Position numbers and translations under genes: made by a program | Part shown: positions 45,399 to 55,563 of the stretch, one piece after another | Layout: the number at the start of each line of letters is the position of its first letter | How positions within the stretch are numbered: the stretch's first letter is position 1 | From: Ww85 sp963745765 | Lineage (GTDB): Bacteria; Desulfobacterota; Desulfobulbia; Desulfobulbales; Desulfocapsaceae | DNA length: 64,000 bases | NCBI GenBank assembly: GCA_963745765.1 | Contig: CAVUYQ010000024.1 | Span: forward strand, 124,001-188,000 | Reading direction: 5' to 3' | Notes under the pieces: generated by a model | Told to the model about the DNA's origin: nothing | Databases searched by the model: none | Seen by the model: only the letters and a program-made list of their open reading frames with translations

Positions 45399-46802
45399 GT
45401 GGAAGGAAAGGTACTCATCGCCAACCGGGGTGAAATTGCCATCCGCATCATGAATAGTTGTCGGGACCTGGGTTTGGAGTATGTTGTTGTCTATACCGAT
45501 GCTGATAAGGACTCGGAGCATGTGCAACGTAATCGCCTATCCGGACCTGAGCAGAATGGTTGGCGCATTACCAGCTACACGGAACCGAACGATCTATTCG
45601 CCGTTGCCGACCATACCGGCTGTACTGCTATCCATCCGGGATATGGCTTTTTTTCCGAGGATTTCCGCTTTGCCCGGCGAGCCGCTAACAGGAGTCGTCC
45701 GCTTACATTTATCGGACCCAGCTGGGAGGTAATCAAAAATCTCGGTGACAAGATCAATACCAAGCGGGTGGCCAATCAACTTGGTATTCCAACCATCCCG
45801 GGTACCGATGCACCTATTTACAACGAGATGGAAGCTGAGGAGATTGCCCTCAGCCTGCTCGAAAAACAGCGAGAGGAGGGCATCGCGGACCCATCCATAC
45901 TCGTCAAGGCCGCAGCAGGCGGCGGCGGCATGGGTATCGAGGAAGTAACGGAAATAGAACATTTTCGACGCATCTATCGGCAATTGAAAAATTACGCCAA
46001 ACGGCAGTTCGGTGATGGTGGTGTACTTATTGAACAATGTCTGCGTGACTATAATCACCTTGAAGTTCAACTTCTCTGCTCCAGATATAGTGAACGGATA
46101 CATTTCAGTTCCCGGAACTGCACCATCCAATCGACCGGCAGACAGAAACGGGTGGAGGCGGCACCGGGGTTTCACGCCTCCTGTTATACCTACGATTTTG
46201 ACGAGCAACAGGTGCTGGACCAGATTGTCGATTACTCTTTGCGGCTGGCCGAGCATGTCAGTTACGACAATGTCGGCACCTGGGAGTGGATTGTCAGTCG
46301 ACAGGGGAAACCATATCTGCTGGAGGTAAACACCCGGATCCAGGTTGAAAACGACATATCAGCTCGGATCAGCTACCTGAACAATGAGCACCCGAACCTT
46401 ATCAGGGAACAAATCAGGCTTGCCCTCGGTGAACGGATAGGTTTTAAGCAGCAAGATATCATGTTCCGCGGTGCCTCCATTGAACTTCGAATAGTCGCTG
46501 AAGATACCAAACGAGGTTTTGCCCCGTGGATTGGGACCATCACTGATTTTGCTTTTCCGGATCATGACTGGTCTGCTGTCTATTCGCACGTGCCTTCTGA
46601 CCGTCCTTATACGATTCCGAGTGATTTTGACCCCAACCTGGCACTTGCCCTGGTCTGGGCTGACACCATGGATGAGGCAAAAAAGCGGGCCGCAGCTTTC
46701 ATAGACGAAACGTCGATTAAGGGTGAAGATTCACGCGGCGGGCCGATAATTACCAATCTCGACTATCTTAAAGAAAACCTGGATCGGTTGCTTACCTTCT
46801 GA
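45399..46802 (+). CDS. Divergent biotin carboxylase
   Basis: An ATP-grasp protein of the biotin carboxylase type, 467 residues. N-terminus LIANRGEIAIRIM, HPGYGFFSED, ILVKAAAGGGGMGI and EVNTRIQVEN identify it. But key stretches differ from standard AccC: the usual QVEHPVTE is QVENDISAR, GHAIECRI is GASIELRI, and RRxQKxxEEAP is TGRQKRVEAAP. It starts with GTG (AGAGGA five bases upstream); an ATG two bases earlier is out of frame. Followed 25 bases later by the fused carboxyltransferase. No biotin carrier (BCCP) gene is nearby. Confidence 0.85.
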   Translation: MEGKVLIANRGEIAIRIMNSCRDLGLEYVVVYTDADKDSEHVQRNRLSGPEQNGWRITSYTEPNDLFAVADHTGCTAIHPGYGFFSEDFRFARRAANRSRPLTFIGPSWEVIKNLGDKINTKRVANQLGIPTIPGTDAPIYNEMEAEEIALSLLEKQREEGIADPSILVKAAAGGGGMGIEEVTEIEHFRRIYRQLKNYAKRQFGDGGVLIEQCLRDYNHLEVQLLCSRYSERIHFSSRNCTIQSTGRQKRVEAAPGFHASCYTYDFDEQQVLDQIVDYSLRLAEHVSYDNVGTWEWIVSRQGKPYLLEVNTRIQVENDISARISYLNNEHPNLIREQIRLALGERIGFKQQDIMFRGASIELRIVAEDTKRGFAPWIGTITDFAFPDHDWSAVYSHVPSDRPYTIPSDFDPNLALALVWADTMDEAKKRAAAFIDETSIKGEDSRGGPIITNLDYLKENLDRLLTF

Positions 46803-46827
46803 TCCATTTATAGACGCTACCGGTTTT

Positions 46828-49104
46828 ATGAAGGAACAACTCAAACAACTACAGAAAATCGATGAGAGAATCAATTATCTCATCCAGTTAAAGGATTATT
46901 CCAACTGGGGAAACCTTGGCGGATTCAAGACCAGTTGCGAACGACTCAGGCAGTCCATTTACGATTTCACTGAGGAACAGATTAGCCGTGAGATCCGTAA
47001 ACTGCACGAATCAATCAGTTTCCTTGAAGAGCGTGCGGAAGAACAGCTCACGCCGATGGAACGCGTCCGGATCGTCAGAAGTATCCAGCGCTTTAGCCTG
47101 AAGGATATTCTTGAAAATGTCTACGACGATTACACTGAACTGGGCGGCGAGGAGGATGCCAATATCGATCCGGCAATGATATGCGCCAAGGCCACGCTCA
47201 CCAGGAAAGGTAAAAAAAAGCCCTATACGCTTACCGTAATGGTCATCGGCCAGGAAAGCGGTCACGGGGAAGAATTTCGCAACGGCGGCTCATGTAAGCC
47301 TGAAGGAAATGAAAAAGCCCTGCGTTACATGAAAGTTGCAGAGACCGAGGGCATTCCTATCCATTTCTACATCTTCACCCCGGGCTCCTATCCGGTCGAA
47401 GAATATCCCGGGGCGGCCCAGCAGATTGCCCGCAATCTCTATGCTCTCACCAAACTCAGGGTTCCGACCGTTTCCTTTATCTCGGAAGGAGGCTCGGGCG
47501 GAGCCGAGGCAATCGGCTTGAGCGATTATCGTATGATGGCCAGTCACGGTTATTATTCGGTTATTTCTCCCGAAGGGGCTGCGGCCATTGAAGGGCGGAT
47601 AACCGAAGGCAACAAGGTCCCGCGCGAACTCATCGAGGTATGTGCCGACCGGTTGCGCCTTACTGCGCTCGATAATCTCAATCACGGCATCATTGACAGC
47701 ATTATTAAGGAGCCGCCGCTTGGCGCGCGGAGGGATGATTTTTCCTTTTTCGCAAAACTGCGAACCGAGATGATCAGAGCCACCGACCGCGTGGTCCTGT
47801 CCGCCAAGAGCTTTAAATCCTTTCGGACCTGGGAAATCGGTCGGAAAAAGGCAAAACAGGAGAGCCAGGAACTCAACGTGGCAATATCCTGGCATTTAAG
47901 CAACGATGAAACCATTCGCCTGATACGGCAGCGTTCCCGGAAATATCTCGGTATGGCGACTCACGGTTTTGCCGGACAACCCGAAGCCGAGCAGTCTCTG
48001 TATCGCCAGGCCAGGATTTACAGCGAGCAGGTCTATTACACTCTGCGCTACGACATTCTGAAAAACCATAAAAAATACGTCCACAAACTACTCAACGACG
48101 TTTCCGGTGAAGGCTCCGTTATGGTTAAACGGTTATCCGAACCAGTCCGGAAAGTCATCAGGTATCTATCGGGACAGACTAAAGAGAATCGCACCAGACT
48201 GATTACCTACGGAACCAATGGCCAGAACCGCCAGAGTGATATTCAGAGAACAGACCCGCTTGAGCTAACCGATACCTATACCAGCCCGCTTGCCAATGAA
48301 GACCGGACCGTGACCTGTCCGAACGCTGATACACAAGGCTGTCTGGATCTCTGGGTACCTGACCTTTACAGCGAATTCGCCGGTGTCTGCGAGACATGCG
48401 GTCATCATTTCCCGCTGGAATATCAGTGGTATCTGAAAAACATTTTTGATCCCGGCTCGATTCGGCTGTTCAATACGCACCTGACCGCTCAGAACCCGCT
48501 TGCTTATACCGGTTTTTCAGAGCGGCTGCAGAAGGCCAAGGACAATACGGGACGGAAGAGCGCAAACATGACATTTTCGGCCAGTATTGATGGTATAGAG
48601 ATTGTCACCTCACTGCTCTATTCCGACTTCAGGAACGGTACTGTCGGTTCCACTGAAGGGGAAAAATTTGTCCAGGCCTGCAAGCTGGCGCAACGGAAAA
48701 AACGGCCGCTTCTTGCCTATGTGCATAGTACCGGCGGTATCAGAATCCAGGAGGGCACCCTCGGGGTCATCCAGATGCCCAAATGCACCATGGCGGTGAG
48801 GGAATATATTGATTCCGGCGGACTCTACATCGTTGTCTATGACAACAACTCGTACGCCGGCCCGGTGGCCTCATTTCTCGGTTGCTCACCGTACCAGTTC
48901 GCCATCAGGTCGTCACGGATCGGTTTTGCCGGTCCCCGTGTAATCAGAGAAACAACAGGCGTCGAAATACCACCCGACTACCACTCGGCCAGAAATGCCC
49001 TGCGGCGCGGCCATATCCAGGGCATATGGGATCGTCGTGATTTCAGAAGAAATCTGTATAAGGCACTGATGACCATGGGAAGTCCGAGTCTTTATTACCG
49101 CTGA
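46828..49104 (+). CDS. Fused alpha-beta carboxyltransferase (acetyl-CoA carboxylase-type)
   Basis: 758 residues combining both halves of the carboxyltransferase. The N-terminal half is AccA-like: coiled N-terminus, IGQESGHGEEFRNGG, GIPIHFYIFTPGSYPVEEYP and SEGGSGGAEAIGLSDYRMM. A linker is followed by an AccD-like half with a zinc-finger-like set of cysteines (TCP...GC, CETCGHHF at about 525) and TGGIRIQEGTLGVIQM. The order alpha then beta is the reverse of many fused carboxyltransferases. It would move CO2 from carboxybiotin to an acyl-CoA; the acyl-CoA is unknown. It forms an operon with the biotin carboxylase. Confidence 0.85.
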   Translation: MKEQLKQLQKIDERINYLIQLKDYSNWGNLGGFKTSCERLRQSIYDFTEEQISREIRKLHESISFLEERAEEQLTPMERVRIVRSIQRFSLKDILENVYDDYTELGGEEDANIDPAMICAKATLTRKGKKKPYTLTVMVIGQESGHGEEFRNGGSCKPEGNEKALRYMKVAETEGIPIHFYIFTPGSYPVEEYPGAAQQIARNLYALTKLRVPTVSFISEGGSGGAEAIGLSDYRMMASHGYYSVISPEGAAAIEGRITEGNKVPRELIEVCADRLRLTALDNLNHGIIDSIIKEPPLGARRDDFSFFAKLRTEMIRATDRVVLSAKSFKSFRTWEIGRKKAKQESQELNVAISWHLSNDETIRLIRQRSRKYLGMATHGFAGQPEAEQSLYRQARIYSEQVYYTLRYDILKNHKKYVHKLLNDVSGEGSVMVKRLSEPVRKVIRYLSGQTKENRTRLITYGTNGQNRQSDIQRTDPLELTDTYTSPLANEDRTVTCPNADTQGCLDLWVPDLYSEFAGVCETCGHHFPLEYQWYLKNIFDPGSIRLFNTHLTAQNPLAYTGFSERLQKAKDNTGRKSANMTFSASIDGIEIVTSLLYSDFRNGTVGSTEGEKFVQACKLAQRKKRPLLAYVHSTGGIRIQEGTLGVIQMPKCTMAVREYIDSGGLYIVVYDNNSYAGPVASFLGCSPYQFAIRSSRIGFAGPRVIRETTGVEIPPDYHSARNALRRGHIQGIWDRRDFRRNLYKALMTMGSPSLYYR

Positions 49105-49155
49105 GACAAGGCAAAAAGCCCGGTGGAAACAGATCAGGTGTGATAGAAATAACTG

Positions 49156-49914
49156 TCACGCCTGTCCTTCACGCAATTCCCGATCAGCACGCCGGTATGA
49201 CTCGATACTGCCAATATCAAACCGTCCCGCATCAAGCCGGAAAGCCTCAACTTTTTCCTGTTGACATAAATAGTCAATAAAATGGCCCGGTGCATCGTGA
49301 TTTGCCGATGTCTGTAAAAAGGAATCAAGAACAGGCCATACCGACGGCTGGAAAAAATAGAGCGGCGGAGATATCCAGTGAGAAACCGGGTGGGCGGGTT
49401 TTTCGTGCAGTCTCACGACCCGGTTACGGTGGTCTAACTCCAGGACACCGGTTTTCCGAAGATTTTCAATATTTTTTTCAGGCAAGGCGACGATATAATG
49501 ACGGTCGCTGCTCAGAAACGTTTCCAACAACGGGGCAAGAGAAAACCGGTAAATGTTATCACCGCCTGAAACCATTATGCCCGATGGTCGTCCAATCATT
49601 TTCAGGGCCAGTTGAAGATCTCCAGCGGCCCCCAGTCGATTCTCATTATCTGTCGTTTTATCGTTGTGAACATGGACCGCTATACTGCCGAAACTACCGG
49701 TTGCCTGATGATCGTCACGCCAGTCTTTGAAGTGATCAAAAAATCGGTCGTTACTGACGATGTGAATAGAGCAAATGTCAGGCATCGCCATGATCTGATC
49801 GAGTAAATAGTCCAGAACCGGTTTTCCGGCAACCATGAGAAGCGGCTTGGGAAAATGTTTCGTCAGCGGATACATGCGGGTGGCAAAACCCGCACACAGG
49901 ATAACGACATTCAT
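49156..49914 (-). CDS. Sugar-1-phosphate nucleotidyltransferase
   Basis: A 252-residue NTP_transferase protein. The N-terminal signature is CAGFATRMYPLTKHFPKPLL, with GKPVLDYLLDQ and VSGGDNIYRFSLAP as the metal/sugar site; it ends RFDIGSIESYRRADREL. It overlaps the galacturonokinase-like gene by four bases, so it probably converts that kinase's sugar-1-phosphate product to an NDP-sugar. The nucleotide used is not evident. Confidence 0.85.
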   Translation of the reverse strand: MNVVILCAGFATRMYPLTKHFPKPLLMVAGKPVLDYLLDQIMAMPDICSIHIVSNDRFFDHFKDWRDDHQATGSFGSIAVHVHNDKTTDNENRLGAAGDLQLALKMIGRPSGIMVSGGDNIYRFSLAPLLETFLSSDRHYIVALPEKNIENLRKTGVLELDHRNRVVRLHEKPAHPVSHWISPPLYFFQPSVWPVLDSFLQTSANHDAPGHFIDYLCQQEKVEAFRLDAGRFDIGSIESYRRADRELREGQA

Positions 49915-51119
49915 ATAAACCGTACTCCGTCATCCGACTGAGCCAGGTAAACAGCCACCTGACCGGCAACTTCAGGGTGAAGCTGCTGATAGGATAATTT
50001 AATATTTTCAACAGCCACAGCTGCATGGGCCGGTTTGACAAAACCGACGACGCAGCCGCCAAAACCGCCCCCCATAAAACGCGAGCCAAAAACACCATCG
50101 GCGGAACTGACAATCTGCTGCAGGTCGCAAATAGCCTGGACGCCACACTCGTATTGATCGATTGAGCTCATGCACGATTCGCTCATCAGTTCACCGAATT
50201 TCTCAATTAAACCACCCTGCCAGGCGGCGACACCATCGACAACGCGCCGGGATTCATTGAAAAAATGAGTGGCACGCCTGCTGATGCAGGGTTCCAGGCT
50301 GCCACCGTATCGCCGGAAGTCCGCGGCATCGACATCCGATAATATACCCGCAGGATCCTTGCCGCTCATGCGGGAAAGCTGCTGAGCCGCCTGCCGGCAC
50401 TCATCAACCCGTGAATTGTATCCAGAAGTAGTGAGTTCCCGGGAATATCCTGAATAGGCGACGATGATCCGGTAATATTTGTTTCCCAGCCGGTCAGGCA
50501 ATGGTACGACATTCTTGTCCTTCGTGTCGATGTGCAGTAGGCACCCACGCCGCCCGAAAACTATACTGGCCTGGTCAAGGATGCCATTGTTGAGGCCAAT
50601 GTACCTGTTTTCTGCTACACGGGTCAGGTGTACATATTCCCAGGGCTCAATAGCAAGCTCATTGACCGCTGCAAATCCATGCAGATAGGCGAGTAATACC
50701 GATGCTGATGAACTCAGACCGCAACCGGGCAGCATGCCGTCCACAAGGCCGACAAGCCCTTTTGTAATCACATATTTCTCCTGCAGCGCCCGGACTGCAG
50801 CCCATGGGTAAATGCCCCAGAAACTGCCGGTAGAATCGGGGATATCCCGAACGTCGAATTTTACTTTCCCGGGGTAATTTTTGCTGCGCAATCTGACCTG
50901 CCCGTCAACAGCCGGAGAAAAAGCCATCAGGGTACAGGCATTAATCGTCATGCCCAGAACCGGTCCTCCCTGGTGGTCTATATGGGCACCGAGCGGGCAG
51001 ATTCGATACGGTGCGGCAATCACCCTGACCTTATCCGGTTCAATCTCTTCCTCGCAGGAAAAGACATTTACCAGTTTCTCTTTTTCCTGCAGCAAGTCTG
51101 GAAATTCCAATGCTGTCAC
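49911..51119 (-). CDS. GHMP sugar kinase, galacturonokinase-like
   Basis: A 402-residue GHMP kinase of the galactokinase family. Motif 1 reads PYRICPLGAHIDHQGG (37-52), which is the form found in plant galacturonokinase, not the GRVNLIGEHTDY of GalK. Motif 2 is GCGLSSSASVLLAYLHGF and motif 3 is GSRFMGGGFGGCVV. A role in making galacturonate-1-phosphate (or a related uronic or hexose sugar phosphate) is inferred. The start is a GTG with no clear ribosome site. It is coupled to the nucleotidyltransferase. Confidence 0.82.
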   Translation of the reverse strand: MTALEFPDLLQEKEKLVNVFSCEEEIEPDKVRVIAAPYRICPLGAHIDHQGGPVLGMTINACTLMAFSPAVDGQVRLRSKNYPGKVKFDVRDIPDSTGSFWGIYPWAAVRALQEKYVITKGLVGLVDGMLPGCGLSSSASVLLAYLHGFAAVNELAIEPWEYVHLTRVAENRYIGLNNGILDQASIVFGRRGCLLHIDTKDKNVVPLPDRLGNKYYRIIVAYSGYSRELTTSGYNSRVDECRQAAQQLSRMSGKDPAGILSDVDAADFRRYGGSLEPCISRRATHFFNESRRVVDGVAAWQGGLIEKFGELMSESCMSSIDQYECGVQAICDLQQIVSSADGVFGSRFMGGGFGGCVVGFVKPAHAAVAVENIKLSYQQLHPEVAGQVAVYLAQSDDGVRFI

Positions 51120-51314
51120 CTCATGACACTATTTTCTTACAGACCATGCACGGATGGTACCATGGCCAAAGGAGATACCATTCTCGATATCGATTTCAGA
51201 CAAATTTCTATCCACGGCCGCGTCGGACAAGACAACCACGGATAACACCAGAAAAGCGCAAACCTTTACCCGCATGCTGTTATTGTGCAGATGATTGGCT
51301 TTTCGTCCAACGGA

Positions 51315-51662
51315 TTAGAAGGTTATTATCTGGTACCCCTGCCTGATATAACTTTCAAGTGACGGGTGTCCCATCATATCCCCGGCTACCCTGAGGCCCT
51401 GCTCCTCTGCATCATGAAGACTGCCGAGCTTGCTCGCGCAGGCCTTACAGACACAATCAATCAGCCCCTGCTGTTTCACTTTCCCATACAGGGCGGCAAA
51501 TGGTGCCTCGGCATCTTTAAAAGCGGATACCAGTTTCACCGCTCCTCCCTCGATCACCACCTTTACCTCATACCCTTTCTCCTTGAAATCAAGAGCATAG
51601 AGAAGCACATGCGAAAAGCACATCATCTCCGGATTATAGGTTATCAATACAACTTTTTTCAT
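51315..51662 (-). CDS. DsrE/DsrF-like family protein
   Basis: A 115-residue small protein of the DsrE-like fold: MKKVVLITYNPEMMCFSHVL, VKVVIEGGAVKLV and a C-terminal YIRQGYQIITF. Cysteines occur at about 15 and in VCKACASKLG (about 69-75), the latter possibly redox or sulfur-relay residues. GGGAAGGGG precedes the ATG. DsrE-type proteins take part in sulfur transfer in some sulfur bacteria, but none of the dsr genes is nearby. Confidence 0.75.
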   Translation of the reverse strand: MKKVVLITYNPEMMCFSHVLLYALDFKEKGYEVKVVIEGGAVKLVSAFKDAEAPFAALYGKVKQQGLIDCVCKACASKLGSLHDAEEQGLRVAGDMMGHPSLESYIRQGYQIITF

Positions 51663-52261
51663 TGTTTTCCCCTTCCCTGGCTTTTATGCGTTCCACCTTT
51701 ACCGAGAGTGCGGCGGAAACGGTTGTCAGCAGTAAAAAATCATGTAACTGGTGAGAAGTCTATCAAATTTTCATACTACCAGATAAAAGTCCGGTTATCG
51801 ATCCCGGGAACAGATCTACGAAACAGCCCTGTTCTATGTTCCTGGTCCTGGAGCTGCTGAGGACAGGAATGCACCAGGCGGATTTATACATTCCGGTTCT
51901 TTCTGCCTTGTTGACCGTAAAAGCCGGGGCCAGCCGGTGGATAAAATCGTGATTCTCCGTCGCACCCTATCAGACAATATAATGCGGACAATCCGTACCT
52001 TTTCATACGGCTGCCTTTAAAGTATCTTTCATCTTAGCTGTAAATGCTTAAGGTATTCCGCTGAGTCGTTGTTGGCCCCACCTTTTCAGGTTAATTATTG
52101 AAAGAAAATTTTTTAGTGCGGCACTTCCAGCATAGAGAAAATACACTTTATACGGTGATTACCATTGTTTCAACGGCTGCAATGTTCATGAAATATTGGT
52201 GTTGCATCAATTCGTTATTACTCAGTTCATAATGGACTGACTACCTTTGAGAGGAGTGAAC
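51663..52261. other. Non-coding stretch before aroC
   Basis: About 600 bases between divergent genes. I see no supported reading frame, RNA gene or strong hairpin. The last bases contain GAGAGGAG, the ribosome site for aroC. Confidence 0.5.
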
Positions 52262-53359
52262 ATGTCGAGTAATTTTGGAACATTATTTCATGTTTCGACC
52301 TATGGAGAGTCGCATTGCAAAGCCGTGGGTGTTGTTATTGACGGCTGCCCGCCAGGATTCAGGCTGAGCGAAACCGATATACAGAAACAGCTTGACCGGC
52401 GACGCCCCGGCCAGTCCAAGTTGACCACCGACAGGCAGGAGCAGGATCAGGTGACTATTCTTTCCGGCACTGAAAACGGCATCACCCTCGGCAGTCCCAT
52501 CGCTCTGAAGGTGAACAACAAAGATCAGCGGCCCGGAGATTATGGTGACATGGAGACCATCCCCCGCCCCTCTCATGCCGATTATACCTATATGGCTAAA
52601 TACGGTATCAAATCATCCTCCGGCGGCGGCCGGTCGAGTGCCCGCGAAACCATTGGAACGGTAGCCTCCGGTGCCGTTGCAGATAAACTTCTCAAGGAAT
52701 TGTACGGCATCGAGATTATCGCCTGGGTAAGCGGAGTCGGTCCCTATGAAACCGCGCCTGTCGACCACAAAACGATCTCAAGGAAAGAGGTCGACAGTAC
52801 CGATCTTCGCTGTCCCGACCCGGAAATATCAGGGAAAATGCGCACTTTGATCATGTCCCTGAAAGATCAGGGAGACTCAACGGGCGGTATCGTTTCCTGT
52901 GTTATTCGAAACGTCCCCGCCGGACTGGGTGAACCGGTGTATGAAAAACTCGAGGCCAAACTGGCCCAGGCAATGCTCGCCATCCCTGCTACAAAAGGAT
53001 TTGAGATTGGTTCCGGGTTTGCGGGAACAAGGCTGAAAGGGTCTGAGCACAATGATCCTTTTGTCCCGAAAGAGGCGCGACTCGGCACGACTTCCAACAA
53101 CTCGGGAGGAATCCAGGGTGGCATTTCCAATGGCGAGACTATTTATTTCCGAGTTGCCTTCAAACCTCCAGCTACGATCTCCCTTCCCCAGAAAACAGCA
53201 AATTATCAGGGAAAACCGGTGACCCTGCAGGCTAAGGGGAGGCATGACCCATGCGTTGTGCCCCGTGCCGTGCCGATTGTTGAATCCATGGCCGCCCTGG
53301 TGCTCATGGACATGGCCCTGCGTCAGGCGGCCCGCACCAGCGTGCGGCCGATCCGTTGA
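52262..53359 (+). CDS. aroC: Chorismate synthase
   Basis: Converts EPSP to chorismate, the last step of the shikimate pathway, using reduced FMN. The 365-residue protein has GESHCKAVGVVIDGCPPG, RRPGQSKLTTDRQEQD and SSARETIGTVASGA, followed by the late family signature GGISNGE, so it is intact. The ATG at 52262 is preferred over an in-frame TTG at 52247 because GAGAGGAG lies just upstream. It is monocistronic. Confidence 0.96.
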   Translation: MSSNFGTLFHVSTYGESHCKAVGVVIDGCPPGFRLSETDIQKQLDRRRPGQSKLTTDRQEQDQVTILSGTENGITLGSPIALKVNNKDQRPGDYGDMETIPRPSHADYTYMAKYGIKSSSGGGRSSARETIGTVASGAVADKLLKELYGIEIIAWVSGVGPYETAPVDHKTISRKEVDSTDLRCPDPEISGKMRTLIMSLKDQGDSTGGIVSCVIRNVPAGLGEPVYEKLEAKLAQAMLAIPATKGFEIGSGFAGTRLKGSEHNDPFVPKEARLGTTSNNSGGIQGGISNGETIYFRVAFKPPATISLPQKTANYQGKPVTLQAKGRHDPCVVPRAVPIVESMAALVLMDMALRQAARTSVRPIR

Positions 53360-53463
53360 TCGGGGAACAGATAAAAAAATAGACATGGCAAAATGGCTCC
53401 ACCTCTGATAGAATGAGGAGTTTTGTGAAATAATATACGCGCAAGCACTGTTCAGGCAGCATC

Positions 53464-55545
53464 ATGGTCCCGGACAGCCTGCAGACTGGCTTATTTATGA
53501 CTCCGAAACAAACCATATTCAGTTCCTATCTCGACAAATTCTCACCGCCGGTCGGGCTCTTTCTGCTGATCCTGTCAATCATCATAGGTGCCGGCACCGG
53601 TCTTGCGGCAGTACTTTTCATCAAGCTGATTGCCGCCATTCAGAGTTTTAGCTACACCACTCTTCCGGAATATCTGCCAGCTCTTGGCAATCTTGTCTAT
53701 CTGATCGTTCCGATAATAGGCGGTCTGCTTGTCGGACCGTTGATTCTCTTCGCCAAAGAGGCAAAAGGTCATGGGGTGCCGGAGGTCATGCAGGCCCTCA
53801 TTCTCCGGGGTGGCCGGATCAGGGCGCGGGTGGCCGCGGCCAAGATTCTGGCCTCGGCCCTCTGCATCGGGACGGGTGGCTCGGCCGGTCGGGAAGGTCC
53901 GATCATACAGGTCGGATCCGCCCTCGGTTCAAGTCTCGGCCAGATTCTGCGCCTTTCCGACGCGCGTATCAGAAACCTGGTCGGTTGCGGTGCAGCGGCC
54001 GGTATTGCCGCCACATTCAACGCACCGATAGCGGGGGTGATCTTTGCCATTGAGGTTCTCATGGTAAACCTCAATGTCCGCTCCTTCGGCAATGTGGTGA
54101 TCGCCGCTGTCTCATCTTCCATCGTCAGTCGCTTTTTCCTCGGGACTCAGCCAGCCTTATCGATTCCGATTCATTCTCTTGGTTCCCCTGTTTCGCTGAT
54201 CTTTTACCTTGTTCTCGGTCTTCTCTCGGCCCTCGTGGGCATCATGTTCATCAGGATGCTGAACAGGGCGGAAATTATCTTTGATGACTGGAAGTTCCCC
54301 CAGGTCTACAAACCAGCCATAGGCGCGGCTCTACTGGGCATCAGCGGCGTACTTTTTATGTATCTGCCGTCAGCCAAAGGGATATTCATGCCGTTCATGT
54401 ACGGATCGGGATTTCCTTTTATTGAAGATACGCTCAATGGAAATGGGTCCTTCTGGCTCCTTTTGCTGCTCGTCTTCCTCAAGCCCATAGCAACGTCATT
54501 TACCCTTGGCTCGGGAAACTCCGGCGGCGTCTTTGCTCCCTCGCTTTTTATCGGAGCGGCGCTCGGCGGCTGTTTCGGCACGGCTGTCAAACATTTTTTC
54601 CCAGAACTATCAGGTGCTCCCGCCGCCTATGCCCTCGTCGGCATGGCCGCCTTATTTTCAGCCTCCGCTCATGCGCCACTGACTGCCATGCTCATTGTCT
54701 TTGAAATGAGCAACGATTATCTGATGATTCTGCCGCTCATGGTTGCCGGTGTTACCGCCTGCTATTTTGCCCAATGGCTGCACCCTGAATCGATTTATAC
54801 CATGAAGCTGGCCAAGCGGGGCATTCGCTATGCCGATGGGAAGGATATGGACATCATGCAGGGTGTGAAGGTAGAAGAGGTTATGCGCACCCAACTGGTA
54901 ACCATTAACAAGGACAGGTCGGTTTCAGAACTCATGGCTCTTTTCCAGGAGACCAACCTGCTCGGCTTCCCGGTTATCACCGAAGGGAAGAAACTATGGG
55001 GAATCATAACCCTTCAGGATATACACCGGGCCCAGTCCGAGGACAATTTCAACCCGCGTGATATGAAGGTAGCTGACCTGGCCATTGAGGGGCCGATTGC
55101 CGTTTTTCCGGATGAGCCTATATGGGTAGCCATCCAGAAGATGTCGCCGCGTGACCTGGCCAGACTTCCGGTCGTTTCCCGTGACGGATCAATGCGTCTG
55201 GTCGGCTCTATCAGTCGAAGTGACATCCTTCGCGCCTACGATGTCGGTGTTGTCCGCAAACAACGAGGGCAACTGGAGGAATCGCAGACTACCCTGCGTT
55301 CTTCGACCGAAACGGGATTTGTGGAAATCGGCGTCAGTGAGGAAGATTCATGCTGTCACGTACAGGTAAAAAACCTGCCATTGCCTGAACATGTGAATCT
55401 TGTTTCGATCAAGCGGGAGGGCAAAATGATCATTCCGCGTGGAAGACACACGCTGGAGCCCGGCGATGTTCTCACGCTGTTCGGCAAACTTGAAGAGATC
55501 GATGGTCTGAAAGCCTTCCTCAACTGCCAGCCTATGAAAAAGTAG
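53464..55545 (+). CDS. ClC chloride channel/transporter with CBS and TrkA-C domains
   Basis: A 693-residue membrane protein. The ClC core has GHGVPEVMQA, GTGGSAGREGPIIQVGSALG with the gating Glu of GREGP, and GSGNSGGVFAPSLFIGA. After the membrane part come two CBS motifs (VEEVMRTQLVTINKDRSVSE and VADLAIEGPIAVFPDEPIWV) and a C-terminal TrkA_C-like segment (GRHTLEPGDVLTLFG). The gating Glu suggests either a Cl-/H+ antiporter or channel. The start is 53464 or an in-frame ATG at 53497. It converges with gltD. Confidence 0.92.
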   Translation: MVPDSLQTGLFMTPKQTIFSSYLDKFSPPVGLFLLILSIIIGAGTGLAAVLFIKLIAAIQSFSYTTLPEYLPALGNLVYLIVPIIGGLLVGPLILFAKEAKGHGVPEVMQALILRGGRIRARVAAAKILASALCIGTGGSAGREGPIIQVGSALGSSLGQILRLSDARIRNLVGCGAAAGIAATFNAPIAGVIFAIEVLMVNLNVRSFGNVVIAAVSSSIVSRFFLGTQPALSIPIHSLGSPVSLIFYLVLGLLSALVGIMFIRMLNRAEIIFDDWKFPQVYKPAIGAALLGISGVLFMYLPSAKGIFMPFMYGSGFPFIEDTLNGNGSFWLLLLLVFLKPIATSFTLGSGNSGGVFAPSLFIGAALGGCFGTAVKHFFPELSGAPAAYALVGMAALFSASAHAPLTAMLIVFEMSNDYLMILPLMVAGVTACYFAQWLHPESIYTMKLAKRGIRYADGKDMDIMQGVKVEEVMRTQLVTINKDRSVSELMALFQETNLLGFPVITEGKKLWGIITLQDIHRAQSEDNFNPRDMKVADLAIEGPIAVFPDEPIWVAIQKMSPRDLARLPVVSRDGSMRLVGSISRSDILRAYDVGVVRKQRGQLEESQTTLRSSTETGFVEIGVSEEDSCCHVQVKNLPLPEHVNLVSIKREGKMIIPRGRHTLEPGDVLTLFGKLEEIDGLKAFLNCQPMKK

Positions 55546-55563
55546 CTCCCCGGGGAATGCGGG

